This document shows positions 26,538-34,155 of a stretch of 64,000 nucleotides of DNA, in pieces. The notes below the pieces were generated by a model. It was not told the DNA's origin and did not search any database. It worked only from the letters and a program-made list of their open reading frames with translations. The position numbers and the translations under genes were made by a program. The stretch comes from Buttiauxella sp049686335 (lineage in GTDB: Bacteria > Pseudomonadota > Gammaproteobacteria > Enterobacterales > Enterobacteriaceae), in the NCBI RefSeq assembly GCF_049686335.1, contig NZ_JBAVHX010000015.1, forward strand, positions 62,001-126,000, read 5' to 3'. Within the stretch, counting starts at the first letter, position 1. Each line of letters starts with the position of its first letter.

Positions 26538-27011
26538 TCACACTCGTGGATGTTTGCGGTACAGCCACAAGCCGGGAATCGATAGGCCAATCGATAGGGC
26601 GCCAAGGATAAACGAGGCTTTGAGGAAGTTAGTGAGTAGCTGAATCATCAGGTCTTCGGTGTAACCAAAGTGGCTCAGTTTCACGGCAGAAATCATTGCG
26701 GTGTAGGCGGAGATGCCTGGGAACATCGGAATGACGGCCGCCACGGTAAAGACTTTCGGATGTGCCAGATACCAGCGCGACCACTGGATACCGATGCTGC
26801 CCACCAGAAGTGAAGCGATAAACGTGCTCCATTCAATGTTCAAACCGGCTGTTATCATCGCCATTCTGGAGCCGTGGCCAATTGCGCCCAGCAACGCGCA
26901 ATAGGGCAAAGCACGTTGGGGAACGTTAAACACCAGCGCAAAACCGACGGCGGGAATGGCTGCCAGCGCCATGTCCTGGATCAGCGCCAGTAAAAAGTCG
27001 ACTATTCCCAT
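26538..27011 (-). CDS. yjjB: YjjB, small subunit of the YjjPB dicarboxylate (succinate) exporter
   Basis: 157-residue membrane protein, the same length as E. coli YjjB, of the ThrE-like split exporter family. About five helices are visible; conserved stretches are NIEWSTFIASLLVGSIGIQWSRWYLAHPKVFTVAAVIPMFPGISAYTAMISA and SIGLSIPGLWLYRKHPRV. It works with YjjP, reported to export succinate in E. coli. ATG 27011 overlaps the end of yjjP by 10 bp, indicating translational coupling. The longer frame from 27089 is only yjjP read in another frame. Confidence 0.93.
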   Translation of the reverse strand: MGIVDFLLALIQDMALAAIPAVGFALVFNVPQRALPYCALLGAIGHGSRMAMITAGLNIEWSTFIASLLVGSIGIQWSRWYLAHPKVFTVAAVIPMFPGISAYTAMISAVKLSHFGYTEDLMIQLLTNFLKASFILGALSIGLSIPGLWLYRKHPRV

Positions 27012-27778
27012 CCTTTCAGCCCCCATAACGACATCGCCATCACGACACCAATGCAGGTGGCAAGCGTGAGTAAACTGGCCATTGCCCATCGCGCAAGGCC
27101 GGTGTTGACGTGACCTTTAAACATATCGGCAACGGCGTTGATCAGTGGAAAACCCGGCACCAGCAGCAGCACGCTTGCCGCCATCGCAATGTTTGAGGTC
27201 GTTGCGAATGGGCCTTTGGCAATCAGCAGCCCTGAAATCGTGGTCGCAACAAATGCCGTAATGCAGAAGTTAATTTGTGGATGCAGATGGCGTGCAGTGA
27301 GCAGCAACCGCACATACATTGCCACCGAACTGGCAACGAAGGCGACGAAGGCGCCATCCCACCCGCCATGATTGAGCTTACAGAAACATCCGCAAGAAAG
27401 ACCGACCATCAACACCACTAACCAACGGGGATAGCGCAGAGGTTTAATGTGCGAAAAGCGTTTCAAAACATCTTTATGATCCAGCAGCTTATGTTCTGCC
27501 ATGATCACGATGTGTTGTACTTCCGTCACGACGTGCATGTTGATGCCACGGTCGATGTTCTTGCGCGTCGTAGTGAGACACTGATTGTCTTTGATGGTAC
27601 TGAGCACGATGGCGTTCGCTGAAATTGAGCTTTCAACGCTATCCATCCCTAATGCCATGCCCAAACGGCAGGAAAGCTCTTCAACCAGGGCGCTTTCTGC
27701 TCCGTGCTGCAGCAAAAAAAGCCCACACTGAATGCAGAGTCGGGTGACTTCACGTTGGGGGTTTACATCTGTCGACAT
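27002..27778 (-). CDS. yjjP: YjjP, large subunit of the YjjPB dicarboxylate (succinate) exporter
   Basis: 258-residue ThrE-family protein. An N-terminal soluble domain (RLCIQCGLFLLQHGAESALVEELSCRLG, then the MDSVESSISANAIVLSTI segment) precedes about five helices from residue 115 on, including LLLVPGFPLINAVADMFKGHVNTGLARW. ATG 27778 gives the E. coli-like N-terminus; the extension to 27829 is not conserved. Divergent from pobA, whereas in E. coli the upstream neighbour is yjjQ. Confidence 0.93.
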   Translation of the reverse strand: MSTDVNPQREVTRLCIQCGLFLLQHGAESALVEELSCRLGMALGMDSVESSISANAIVLSTIKDNQCLTTTRKNIDRGINMHVVTEVQHIVIMAEHKLLDHKDVLKRFSHIKPLRYPRWLVVLMVGLSCGCFCKLNHGGWDGAFVAFVASSVAMYVRLLLTARHLHPQINFCITAFVATTISGLLIAKGPFATTSNIAMAASVLLLVPGFPLINAVADMFKGHVNTGLARWAMASLLTLATCIGVVMAMSLWGLKGWE

Positions 27779-28081
27779 GCCTGGCCTATGAAAGATGAAA
27801 AGCGACATCTGTCGCTCAAATTTTAACATCCTCCATTATTAACATAGGCCGACCCCTGTACTCAGGCGCGCCAGATCAACATTTAGCGTAATAACGGATT
27901 TCGCACACTATTTCAGCGAACTATGAACTCGCCCACAATTTGGGTGCGACTTTCGAAAAGTGCACGTTTTAGACGGATATTGGCCTTCTTTTCCTCTCTG
28001 CGGACGATAAAAATGCATTAACGCGCATTTTATAAACATAAAAATAACATTTATATAACGTCTTATCTGAGAGCGTACCTT
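27779..28081. other. Divergent control region yjjP/pobA
   Basis: 303 bp without a gene. Two dyads stand out: GCCCACAATTTGGGTGC (27931-27947) and AAAAGTGCACGTTTT (27956-27970), centred about 25 bp apart. They are candidate binding sites for the AraC-type regulator of pobA or another factor. The last 60 bp before pobA are AT-rich, and GAGAG precedes its ATG. Confidence 0.45.
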
Positions 28082-29266
28082 ATGAAAACTCAAGTCGTGA
28101 TAATTGGAGCCGGCCCATCAGGTTTGTTGTTGGGGCAGTTGTTGCACAACGCGGGCATCAGCAATGTGGTGCTAGAGAGACAAACACCGGAACATGTTCA
28201 GGGGCGCATCCGCGCGGGGATCCTGGAAAATGGCACCGTAGATTTACTGCGTGAAGCCGGTGTCAGTGAAAGAATGGATTCTGAAGGGCTGGTTCATGAA
28301 GGGGTTGAGTTTCTGGTCGATGGAAAACGCATTCCCGTTGCGCTCAAAGCGTTAACGGGAGGCAAAACGGTAATGGTCTACGGCCAGACAGAAGTGACGC
28401 GTGATTTGATGGAAGCGCGCTCTAAGAGCCAGGCACCCACGATGTACGGGGTAACCAATGTGCAATTGTTTGATGTAAAAAGTGATTCGCCCTATGTCAC
28501 CTTTGAGAAGCAGGGCGAAACCTACCGCATCGATTGCGATTATATTGCGGGCTGCGATGGTTTCCATGGTGTTTCACGCAAAGCGATTCCCACAGAAGTC
28601 ACGCGCGAGTATGAACGGGTCTATCCCTTCGGCTGGCTGGGCTTGTTATCCGACACACCGCCGGTCAATCATGAACTGATTTATGCCCATCACGAACGCG
28701 GGTTCGTTTTGTGTAGTCAGCGCTCACTAACCAGAAGCCGTTACTATTTGCAGGTTCCGCTGACGGATAGTGTTGAAGCCTGGTCGGACGAACGTTTCTG
28801 GGACGAGCTTAAACAGCGACTGCCAAAAGATCTGACGGATAAGTTAGTGACTGCTCACTCACTTGAGAAGAGTATCGCGCCGTTACGCAGTTTTGTGGTC
28901 GAACCGATGCAGTACGGCAACCTTTTCCTCGTGGGCGATGCCGCCCATATCGTCCCGCCGACGGGGGCAAAGGGGCTCAACCTGGCCGCTTCTGATGTGA
29001 ACTATCTGTATCGGATTTTATGTAAAGTGTACAAGGAAGGACGAACCGATTTACTGGAAACTTATTCACCCATGGCATTGCGCCGCGTATGGAAAGGCGA
29101 GCGTTTTAGCTGGTTTATGACCAATCTTCTGCATGATTTTGAAGGGATGAACGCGTTTGACCGTAAAATGCAGCAAGCGGACCGTGAGTACTATCTGACT
29201 TCTCGCGCAGGACTGACGACGATTGCTGAAAACTATGTCGGTCTGCCGTTCGAGTCAGTTGAATAA
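28082..29266 (+). CDS. pobA: 4-hydroxybenzoate 3-monooxygenase (p-hydroxybenzoate hydroxylase)
   Basis: 394-residue FAD/NADPH aromatic hydroxylase that converts 4-hydroxybenzoate to protocatechuate; same length as the Pseudomonas enzyme. Key residues fall at the classical positions: GAGPSG at 9-14 (FAD), S212 and R214 (substrate carboxylate), Y201 and Y385 (phenol deprotonation network), and D286 in VGDAAH (FAD ribose). The DG motif is in GCDGFHG. An AraC-type activator gene follows. Protocatechuate ring-cleavage (pca) genes are not in the window and must be elsewhere if the pathway is complete. It interrupts the yjjP-yjjQ adjacency seen in E. coli. Confidence 0.97.
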   Translation: MKTQVVIIGAGPSGLLLGQLLHNAGISNVVLERQTPEHVQGRIRAGILENGTVDLLREAGVSERMDSEGLVHEGVEFLVDGKRIPVALKALTGGKTVMVYGQTEVTRDLMEARSKSQAPTMYGVTNVQLFDVKSDSPYVTFEKQGETYRIDCDYIAGCDGFHGVSRKAIPTEVTREYERVYPFGWLGLLSDTPPVNHELIYAHHERGFVLCSQRSLTRSRYYLQVPLTDSVEAWSDERFWDELKQRLPKDLTDKLVTAHSLEKSIAPLRSFVVEPMQYGNLFLVGDAAHIVPPTGAKGLNLAASDVNYLYRILCKVYKEGRTDLLETYSPMALRRVWKGERFSWFMTNLLHDFEGMNAFDRKMQQADREYYLTSRAGLTTIAENYVGLPFESVE

Positions 29267-29319
29267 ACTACACTTATTCGTCAATAAACTGTGGATTTTG
29301 TACCCTGAAAGAGGACGTC

Positions 29320-30207
29320 ATGAATCTGAACCCCAGTATTCCGGTCTTTAAACTGTATGGTGAAAATCGGAACTGGCCGGCAGCTGATTTGCTGCATTGC
29401 GAATCGATTCACAGCCGCAGCAGCCTTTATGAATGGCACATTCGCATTCATCAGCATGCGGACCTGGTGCAATTACTCTATTTGCATAAAGGCCAGGTGG
29501 AGATCGATATCGAAGGTGTTAAGCACCATGTGGGGCACGCCTGTATTCAGGTCGTGCCTGCATTGTGCGTGCACGGTTTTAAATTCTCGCCGGGGGCTCA
29601 GGGCTATTCTTTGTCATTTTCAGCTCCATTAATCGCCCAGTTTGAACAGCAGTTTGGCCGGCCTTTGCAGGTGCTTAATCAGGCCGCATGCGTACCGGTG
29701 AAAGGCTCGAACCGGCAGATTAATACGCTGTTTAGTACTCTACAGAGTGAATACGAGGGGACGGGAGAAGCGCGCGACATGATGCTGCACTCTTTGATAA
29801 GCGCACTGCTGGTCTGGCTCAATCGGCAGAGTGCTCCGGCTCCGGGCAGTAGCTCACGCGTTGAGCGTAAGCGCGCGGTCATTCATCAATTCAATCAACT
29901 GGTTGAAAGTCATTATCGTGAACAACTACACATCACGCATTATGCCTGTGAAGTGGGTTTATCAACGGTGCATCTTAATACCCTGTGCCATGAGTTCTTT
30001 GGTTGTAGCGCCCTGAATGTGCTCCATCAACGGGTGTTGCTCGAAGCCAAACGGAGTTTACTGTATACCAGCATGACGATTAGCCAGATTTCGGATTTTC
30101 TCGGCTTCAGTGACGCAACCTATTTTTCACGCTTTTTCCGCCGTTATACAGGGACGACGCCGAAGGATTTTCGTCTTCATCCCATGCACCAATTGAAAAC
30201 GCTTTAA
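29320..30207 (+). CDS. pobR: AraC-family regulator, probable PobR
   Basis: 295-residue regulator with an N-terminal cupin-like effector domain (HQHADLVQLLYLHKGQVEIDIEGVKHHVG) and a C-terminal AraC double helix-turn-helix (about 190-290), ending with ISQISDFLGFSDATYFSRFFRRYTGTTPKDFR. PobR proteins of the AraC type activate pobA in response to 4-hydroxybenzoate in several proteobacteria. The assignment here rests on adjacency: it lies 53 bp downstream of pobA on the same strand rather than divergent, so it may be co-transcribed. GAGG precedes the ATG. Confidence 0.8.
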   Translation: MNLNPSIPVFKLYGENRNWPAADLLHCESIHSRSSLYEWHIRIHQHADLVQLLYLHKGQVEIDIEGVKHHVGHACIQVVPALCVHGFKFSPGAQGYSLSFSAPLIAQFEQQFGRPLQVLNQAACVPVKGSNRQINTLFSTLQSEYEGTGEARDMMLHSLISALLVWLNRQSAPAPGSSSRVERKRAVIHQFNQLVESHYREQLHITHYACEVGLSTVHLNTLCHEFFGCSALNVLHQRVLLEAKRSLLYTSMTISQISDFLGFSDATYFSRFFRRYTGTTPKDFRLHPMHQLKTL

Positions 30208-30445
30208 TCTAAAAAAGTATTATTTAATTATATTTAAATTAGCATTTACCAATGCTAATTTTATTACCTCGCTTGTCGTTCTCTTGTAATAACGACCATT
30301 ATTTGAAATACTCGCCCGTTATCAAACCCTCCTTCTATTTTAAGATGATTAATATTGTAGAGGTGATGTCCTTTATATAATTAATCTATTAATGAATCAT
30401 CGTTCATATTTTTTATGATAGGGTTATATTAATTAAAGGTATGAT
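30208..30445. other. AT-rich leader region of yjjQ-bglJ
   Basis: About 240 bp, strikingly AT-rich compared with its surroundings, with runs such as TATTTAATTATATTTAAATTAG. The E. coli yjjQ-bglJ operon is silenced by H-NS, and this composition fits H-NS nucleation. No gene; an individual promoter cannot be pinned down. Confidence 0.55.
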
Positions 30446-31096
30446 ATGGAAAATATAATCACTGCTGGCAATATTCCTGGCAAGATAATGGTCGTTGTAC
30501 CCTGCGTGTTAACGGCGGTAGGGATAGTTCATCGCTTGAAGTCGATACCGAGAATTAATAAATTAGTCAATAATATCAAAAGGCTTGATGAAGCCTATGG
30601 CGATGTATTAATGGCGCCTGGATCGCTTGTGATATTGAATATCAGCGAATCCTCAATGCAGCTTGCCGAGGAGGTAAAATTTATTAACTGGTGCCTTACG
30701 GTACAACCGACCACTGCCATTGTTGCTTACACGCGCAACCACAAACCTGGCGTGCTGAATTATATTTCTGCTTTAGGCGTGCGGGCGATTATTTCTCAAA
30801 TTGAGCCAACCGCAACCTTCACTGACTTAATCATAAAATCATTCTCCTCTAAGTCGATGATTTCCAGCCCGATGATCAGGAACATTCTGGATACGAGAAT
30901 TTCCAGTGAATTGACTGTCTGCGAAGCCCAGGTCATGGGGCAGCTATTTCTTGGCTACAACGTCAGCCAGGTGGCGCAGAGTTTAGGGCGCAATATCAGA
31001 ACCGTGAGTGCGCATAAACGACATGCGATGGAAAAACTTGGCCTACAGTGTGAGAAAGATCTCCACGAACTGGGTTGTGCATTTTCAGGGAAGTAA
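30446..31096 (+). CDS. yjjQ: LuxR/FixJ-type regulator YjjQ
   Basis: 216-residue helix-turn-helix regulator. The C-terminal LuxR-type domain covers about 150-205 (ELTVCEAQVMGQLFLGYNVSQVAQSLGRNIRTVSAHKRHAMEKLGL). The N-terminal receiver-like part has no obvious phospho-acceptor cluster. The E. coli protein is 241 residues and represses flagellar, capsule and other loci. The gene is identified by homology plus its operon with bglJ 21 bp downstream. Base composition is more AT-rich than the housekeeping genes, as in E. coli, consistent with H-NS silencing. Confidence 0.85.
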   Translation: MENIITAGNIPGKIMVVVPCVLTAVGIVHRLKSIPRINKLVNNIKRLDEAYGDVLMAPGSLVILNISESSMQLAEEVKFINWCLTVQPTTAIVAYTRNHKPGVLNYISALGVRAIISQIEPTATFTDLIIKSFSSKSMISSPMIRNILDTRISSELTVCEAQVMGQLFLGYNVSQVAQSLGRNIRTVSAHKRHAMEKLGLQCEKDLHELGCAFSGK

Positions 31097-31117
31097 CTGT
31101 TTTAAAGGGAGGTATTT

Positions 31118-31822
31118 ATGCAGGACAGCAAAGAGAAGATCTTTTTGCGCAACCCATTTTGCCGCGCATTAGTGATTAGCAAACGGCCACTGATGAGAGA
31201 AGGCCTTCAGTTTCTGATGAAGGAACGTGCTGAGAAGTCATCACTCATTCTTATGGATAACTATTTGGATCTCAGGCCTGAAATTTTGCTGCATATCGAT
31301 GTGGCGCTGATTGAGCTGGACAGCCCTTTGCAGGAGATCTTTAAAGTCTGTGATGACTTCAATCATTTGCAAAATGAATTTCGGCAAGTGGAGTGGGTTT
31401 TCACTCTCCCTGCGAATTTGGTGAATATCGCCATTGAACGGTTGTTAACAGCTAACACCGCGTTGCTTTCGTTACATGAACCGCTGAACAGTATTATCGA
31501 GCATGTGTTTAACCGCGGTGGCCAAATCGAAAGAATCAGCCGGCATCTTTTGCAGGAAATAGCCGTAAGCTCGGCCAGTAATACGGTGACCAACACCAAC
31601 TTAACTTTTTCAGAACGCCGTGTTTTACGGCTCCTCAGCAAAGGCTGGCAGCTGGCCCAAATTGCGACACTTCTCGAGAAAAACTACAAAACTATCAGTG
31701 CGCAAAAAAGCAGTGCTCTGCGCAGACTGGCGCTGAAAACGGATGCCGAAATGTTTGCGTGGATGCTCAGTGAGCAAGGAATGCAGGAGCTAAATTTACC
31801 GCCCTATCACCAGGGTATTTGA
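31118..31822 (+). CDS. bglJ: LuxR-type transcription factor BglJ
   Basis: 234-residue LuxR-type regulator (E. coli BglJ is 225). The C-terminal helix-turn-helix lies at about 165-215 (LTFSERRVLRLLSKGWQLAQIATLLEKNYKTISAQKSSALRRLAL). The N-terminal domain starts CRALVISKRPLMREGLQFLM like an atypical receiver without the usual Asp. BglJ forms heterodimers with RcsB to relieve H-NS silencing, for example of bgl in E. coli. AGGGAGG lies upstream of the ATG. Second gene of the yjjQ operon. Confidence 0.87.
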   Translation: MQDSKEKIFLRNPFCRALVISKRPLMREGLQFLMKERAEKSSLILMDNYLDLRPEILLHIDVALIELDSPLQEIFKVCDDFNHLQNEFRQVEWVFTLPANLVNIAIERLLTANTALLSLHEPLNSIIEHVFNRGGQIERISRHLLQEIAVSSASNTVTNTNLTFSERRVLRLLSKGWQLAQIATLLEKNYKTISAQKSSALRRLALKTDAEMFAWMLSEQGMQELNLPPYHQGI

Positions 31823-31827
31823 AGAAA

Positions 31828-31860
31828 ATGACTGAGGTTCGCTAAGTCGACCTCAGTCAT
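31828..31860. terminator. Terminator between convergent bglJ and the YbaK-like gene
   Basis: An 11-bp perfect stem, ATGACTGAGGT with ACCTCAGTCAT, loop of 11. TTTCTTC follows on the minus strand; the plus side is less T-rich. Confidence 0.8.
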
Positions 31861-31864
31861 CTGA

Positions 31865-32323
31865 TTACTGGCAAACATCAACCCATTGTGCGGCCGTCAG
31901 TTCAGCCAGACGAGCAGGGGAAATACGCACCGCGCTATGAATGGCTCCCGCCGCAGGCAAGACTTCTTCATACTGTTTAAGCGAAATATCACAGTAAACC
32001 GTTAACGGATTTTCCAGGCCAAACGGGCAAACGCCACCGACCGGATGACCCGTCCAGATAACCACTTCATCACTGCTTAACATGCGGGCTTTTGCCCCCA
32101 AAGCGGCTTTAAGTTTTTTATTATCTAGCCTTGCGTCACCTTTCGCGACAACCAGCACGACTTGATCCTTAACTTTCAACGACAATGTTTTAGCAATTTG
32201 ACCCGGTTCAACGTTATGGGCGACAGCTGCCAGAGCGACGGTAGCGGTGCTTTGATTTAATTCGATGATGTCGATATCCGGGGCGTTTTCGGCAAAGAAT
32301 TGCCGGACTGACTGCAGGCTCAT
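31865..32323 (-). CDS. YbaK/EbsC-family aminoacyl-tRNA editing-like protein
   Basis: 152-residue protein of the YbaK/ProX trans-editing superfamily, small cytoplasmic deacylases that clear mischarged tRNAs. Family signs: IAKTLSLKVKDQVVLVVAKGDARLDNKKLKAALG (conserved Lys and Asp around the pocket), GHPVGGVCPFGL, VYCDISL, and a C-terminal AAGAIHSAVRISPARLAEL. The GHPVGGVCPFGL form separates it from the YeaK and ProX subgroups. Start at ATG 32323, with GGGAGAAAAGC immediately upstream. It lies between bglJ and the PTS genes, an insertion relative to E. coli. tRNA specificity is unknown. Confidence 0.82.
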   Translation of the reverse strand: MSLQSVRQFFAENAPDIDIIELNQSTATVALAAVAHNVEPGQIAKTLSLKVKDQVVLVVAKGDARLDNKKLKAALGAKARMLSSDEVVIWTGHPVGGVCPFGLENPLTVYCDISLKQYEEVLPAAGAIHSAVRISPARLAELTAAQWVDVCQ

Positions 32324-32495
32324 GCTTTTCTCCCATTTTTGGTCGCAAATAATTTGGCATAAGGCTGGGCTATATGTAAACCAGCGCACGCTCATTTATC
32401 TGCGCCCAGAAGATAGTGAGCCAAGTGCAATGCTGTGATGTGAAATAGCTAAACAACTCAAAGTTTCAGTGATTTCTGGATCTTCTTCACAATCA

Positions 32496-32524
32496 CTGCA
32501 ACCGGTTTCAGTAACCGGTTGCAG
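32496..32524 (+). promoter_or_regulatory. Double AACCGGTT operator upstream of the PTS EIIB remnant/EIIC genes
   Basis: CTGCAACCGGTT and its exact complement AACCGGTTGCAG are separated by 5 bp, giving two self-complementary AACCGGTT cores 13 bp apart. The same core lies in the ascF operator at 16511. A LacI-family repressor, plausibly AscG, would bind here. A weak promoter, TTGCAG (32519-32524) then 17 bp then AATACT (32542-32547), would be overlapped by the right-hand site. Confidence 0.6.
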
Positions 32525-32587
32525 AGTAAGAAAAGGCGATGAATACTGAAACGGTCACACACCTGTACCCAATAATAAGAGCAGCCT

Positions 32588-32749
32588 ATGAAACATATTT
32601 TTTTATGCTGTGCCACTGATGCCCCTGCCAGTGTTTTAGACATTAAAGCTTTTACTAAAAAGGTCCCGGCTACGGGGATCAATTATATGAATGACGGACT
32701 GTTGCGCGGCAATTCGCTTCCCGCAGCAACCTTCGCGTTGAAAGCCTGA
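32588..32749 (+). pseudogene. Internally deleted remnant of a cellobiose-type PTS EIIB gene
   Basis: 53-codon open frame starting MKHIFLCCATDAPASVL and ending SLPAATFALKA. The beginning resembles lactose/cellobiose-family EIIB proteins (ChbB starts with a KHIYLFCSAGMSTSLLV-like strand and P-loop). The end resembles the last 20 residues of ChbB. About 50 middle residues are missing and the P-loop after the cysteine is degraded (ATDAPAS instead of SAGMSTS). It stops 13 bp before the EIIC start and keeps a GAG-containing leader. Too short to be a working EIIB of about 105 residues; it may survive as a translated leader peptide. An unrelated small gene is the alternative. Confidence 0.6.
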
Positions 32750-32762
32750 CAGGAGCACCGCT

Positions 32763-34109
32763 ATGTCATCGAATCATGCAGCCTTTAATTTAATTTTCCG
32801 CTTTGTAGAAAACTACGTGAGTCCAGTCGCTGGAAGAATTTCTTCACAACGCCACGTCATGGCGATTCGTGATGGATTTATTTCTGCGATGCCATTCATG
32901 ATTGTCGGTTCGTTCCTGCTGGTCTTCGCTTATCCACCTTTCTCGCCAACCACCACCTGGGGCTTTGCTCGTGCGTGGCTGGATATGGCAAAACAGTTTG
33001 AAGGGCAAATTCTGACGCCGTTTGATATGACGATGGGCATCATGTCTATCTACATTTGTGCGGCCATCGCCTACAACCTCGGTAAACACTATGTGAAGTC
33101 GCACGGCCTTGATCCGTTCATGTGTGCGATGCTTTCACTGATGGCATTTTTGCTGGTGGCAGCACCGAAAACCAAAGGCGTTATGCCAATGGATAGCCTG
33201 GGTGGAACGGGGATCTTCACTGCGATCCTGGTGGCAGTTTATTGCGTCGAAATGATGCGGTTCCTGAAAGCGCATAATATCGGGATCAAATTGCCAGACC
33301 AGGTTCCGCCGATGATCAAAAACTCCTTTGATCTTCTGATTCCGGTACTGGTTGTGGTTCTGACACTTTACCCGCTGAGCCTGCTGATTCAGTCGCAGTT
33401 CGATATGCTGATCCCGCAAGCGATTATGTCTGTGTTTAAACCTCTGGTATCGGCTGCTGATTCATTGCCTGCGATTCTGCTGGCGGTGCTGATTGGCCAC
33501 TTGCTGTGGTTTGCAGGGATCCACGGCGCGGCGATTGTTTCCGGTATGCTGCAAATGTTCTGGCTGACCAATCTGGGGATGAACCAGAGCGCGTTGGCGC
33601 AAGGTGCACCACTGCCGCATATCTTTATGGAAGCGTTCTGGACCTTCTTCATCGTTGTGGGTGGTTCGGGTGCAACCATGGGTCTGGTGATTTGCTATCT
33701 ACGCAGTAAGTCTGCCCACCTGCGTTCTATCGGCCGACTGAGTATCGTTCCAACCTGTTTTAACATTAACGAGCCGGTGATTTTCGGTACGCCAATCGTG
33801 ATGAACCCAGTGTTCTTCATTCCATTCTTGTTGGCACCAATGGTTAACGCCGTGCTGGCATGGGGCGCGATGAAGATGGATTTAATTGGCCGGGTGATTT
33901 CCGTTGTGCCATGGACAGCGCCTGCTCCAATCGGTGCGGCATGGGCGCTGGGCTGGGATTTCCGTGCGGCCGTTCTGGTTATCTTGCTGGCCGTTGTTTC
34001 CGCCATTATCTACTTCCCGTTCTTCAAGGTGTACGAGAAGCAGTTGCTGGAACAAGAAGCAGAAGAAGCTCAGAAAGCGTCTGGCGAAGAGAGCCAACAA
34101 GCTGCCTGA
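32763..34109 (+). CDS. PTS lactose/cellobiose-family EIIC permease
   Basis: 448-residue inner-membrane sugar permease of the Lac/Chb EIIC family. The N-terminus RISSQRHVMAIRDGFISAMPFMIVGS is followed by about ten helices. The conserved IHGAAIVSGML and the sugar-site motif FNINEPVIFGTPIVMNP (about 335-351) are present. AGGAG lies 8 bp upstream of the ATG. A functional PTS needs EIIB and EIIA: the only EIIB-like sequence here is the 53-codon remnant, and no EIIA or phospho-glycosidase is linked, so it must borrow partners or act otherwise. Related to E. coli ChbC and CelB. Likely substrate is a beta-disaccharide, an inference only. Confidence 0.9.
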   Translation: MSSNHAAFNLIFRFVENYVSPVAGRISSQRHVMAIRDGFISAMPFMIVGSFLLVFAYPPFSPTTTWGFARAWLDMAKQFEGQILTPFDMTMGIMSIYICAAIAYNLGKHYVKSHGLDPFMCAMLSLMAFLLVAAPKTKGVMPMDSLGGTGIFTAILVAVYCVEMMRFLKAHNIGIKLPDQVPPMIKNSFDLLIPVLVVVLTLYPLSLLIQSQFDMLIPQAIMSVFKPLVSAADSLPAILLAVLIGHLLWFAGIHGAAIVSGMLQMFWLTNLGMNQSALAQGAPLPHIFMEAFWTFFIVVGGSGATMGLVICYLRSKSAHLRSIGRLSIVPTCFNINEPVIFGTPIVMNPVFFIPFLLAPMVNAVLAWGAMKMDLIGRVISVVPWTAPAPIGAAWALGWDFRAAVLVILLAVVSAIIYFPFFKVYEKQLLEQEAEEAQKASGEESQQAA

Positions 34110-34131
34110 TAGAGAAGGAAAGAGTGAGATG

Positions 34132-34155
34132 AAACGGTGGGGAAACCCGCCGTTT
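34132..34155. terminator. Terminator shared by EIIC and fhuF
   Basis: A 10-bp stem, AAACGGTGGG with CCCGCCGTTT (one G-T pair), tetraloop GAAA. TTACTTT follows on the plus strand. It touches the stop codon of the convergent fhuF. Confidence 0.85.

Noticed and set aside
26463..27089. Restored dnaT or dnaC fragment between yjjB and the TetR gene
   Set aside because: I compared the short gap and the TetR frame with what I remember of DnaT and DnaC (P-loop loader motifs) and saw no similarity.
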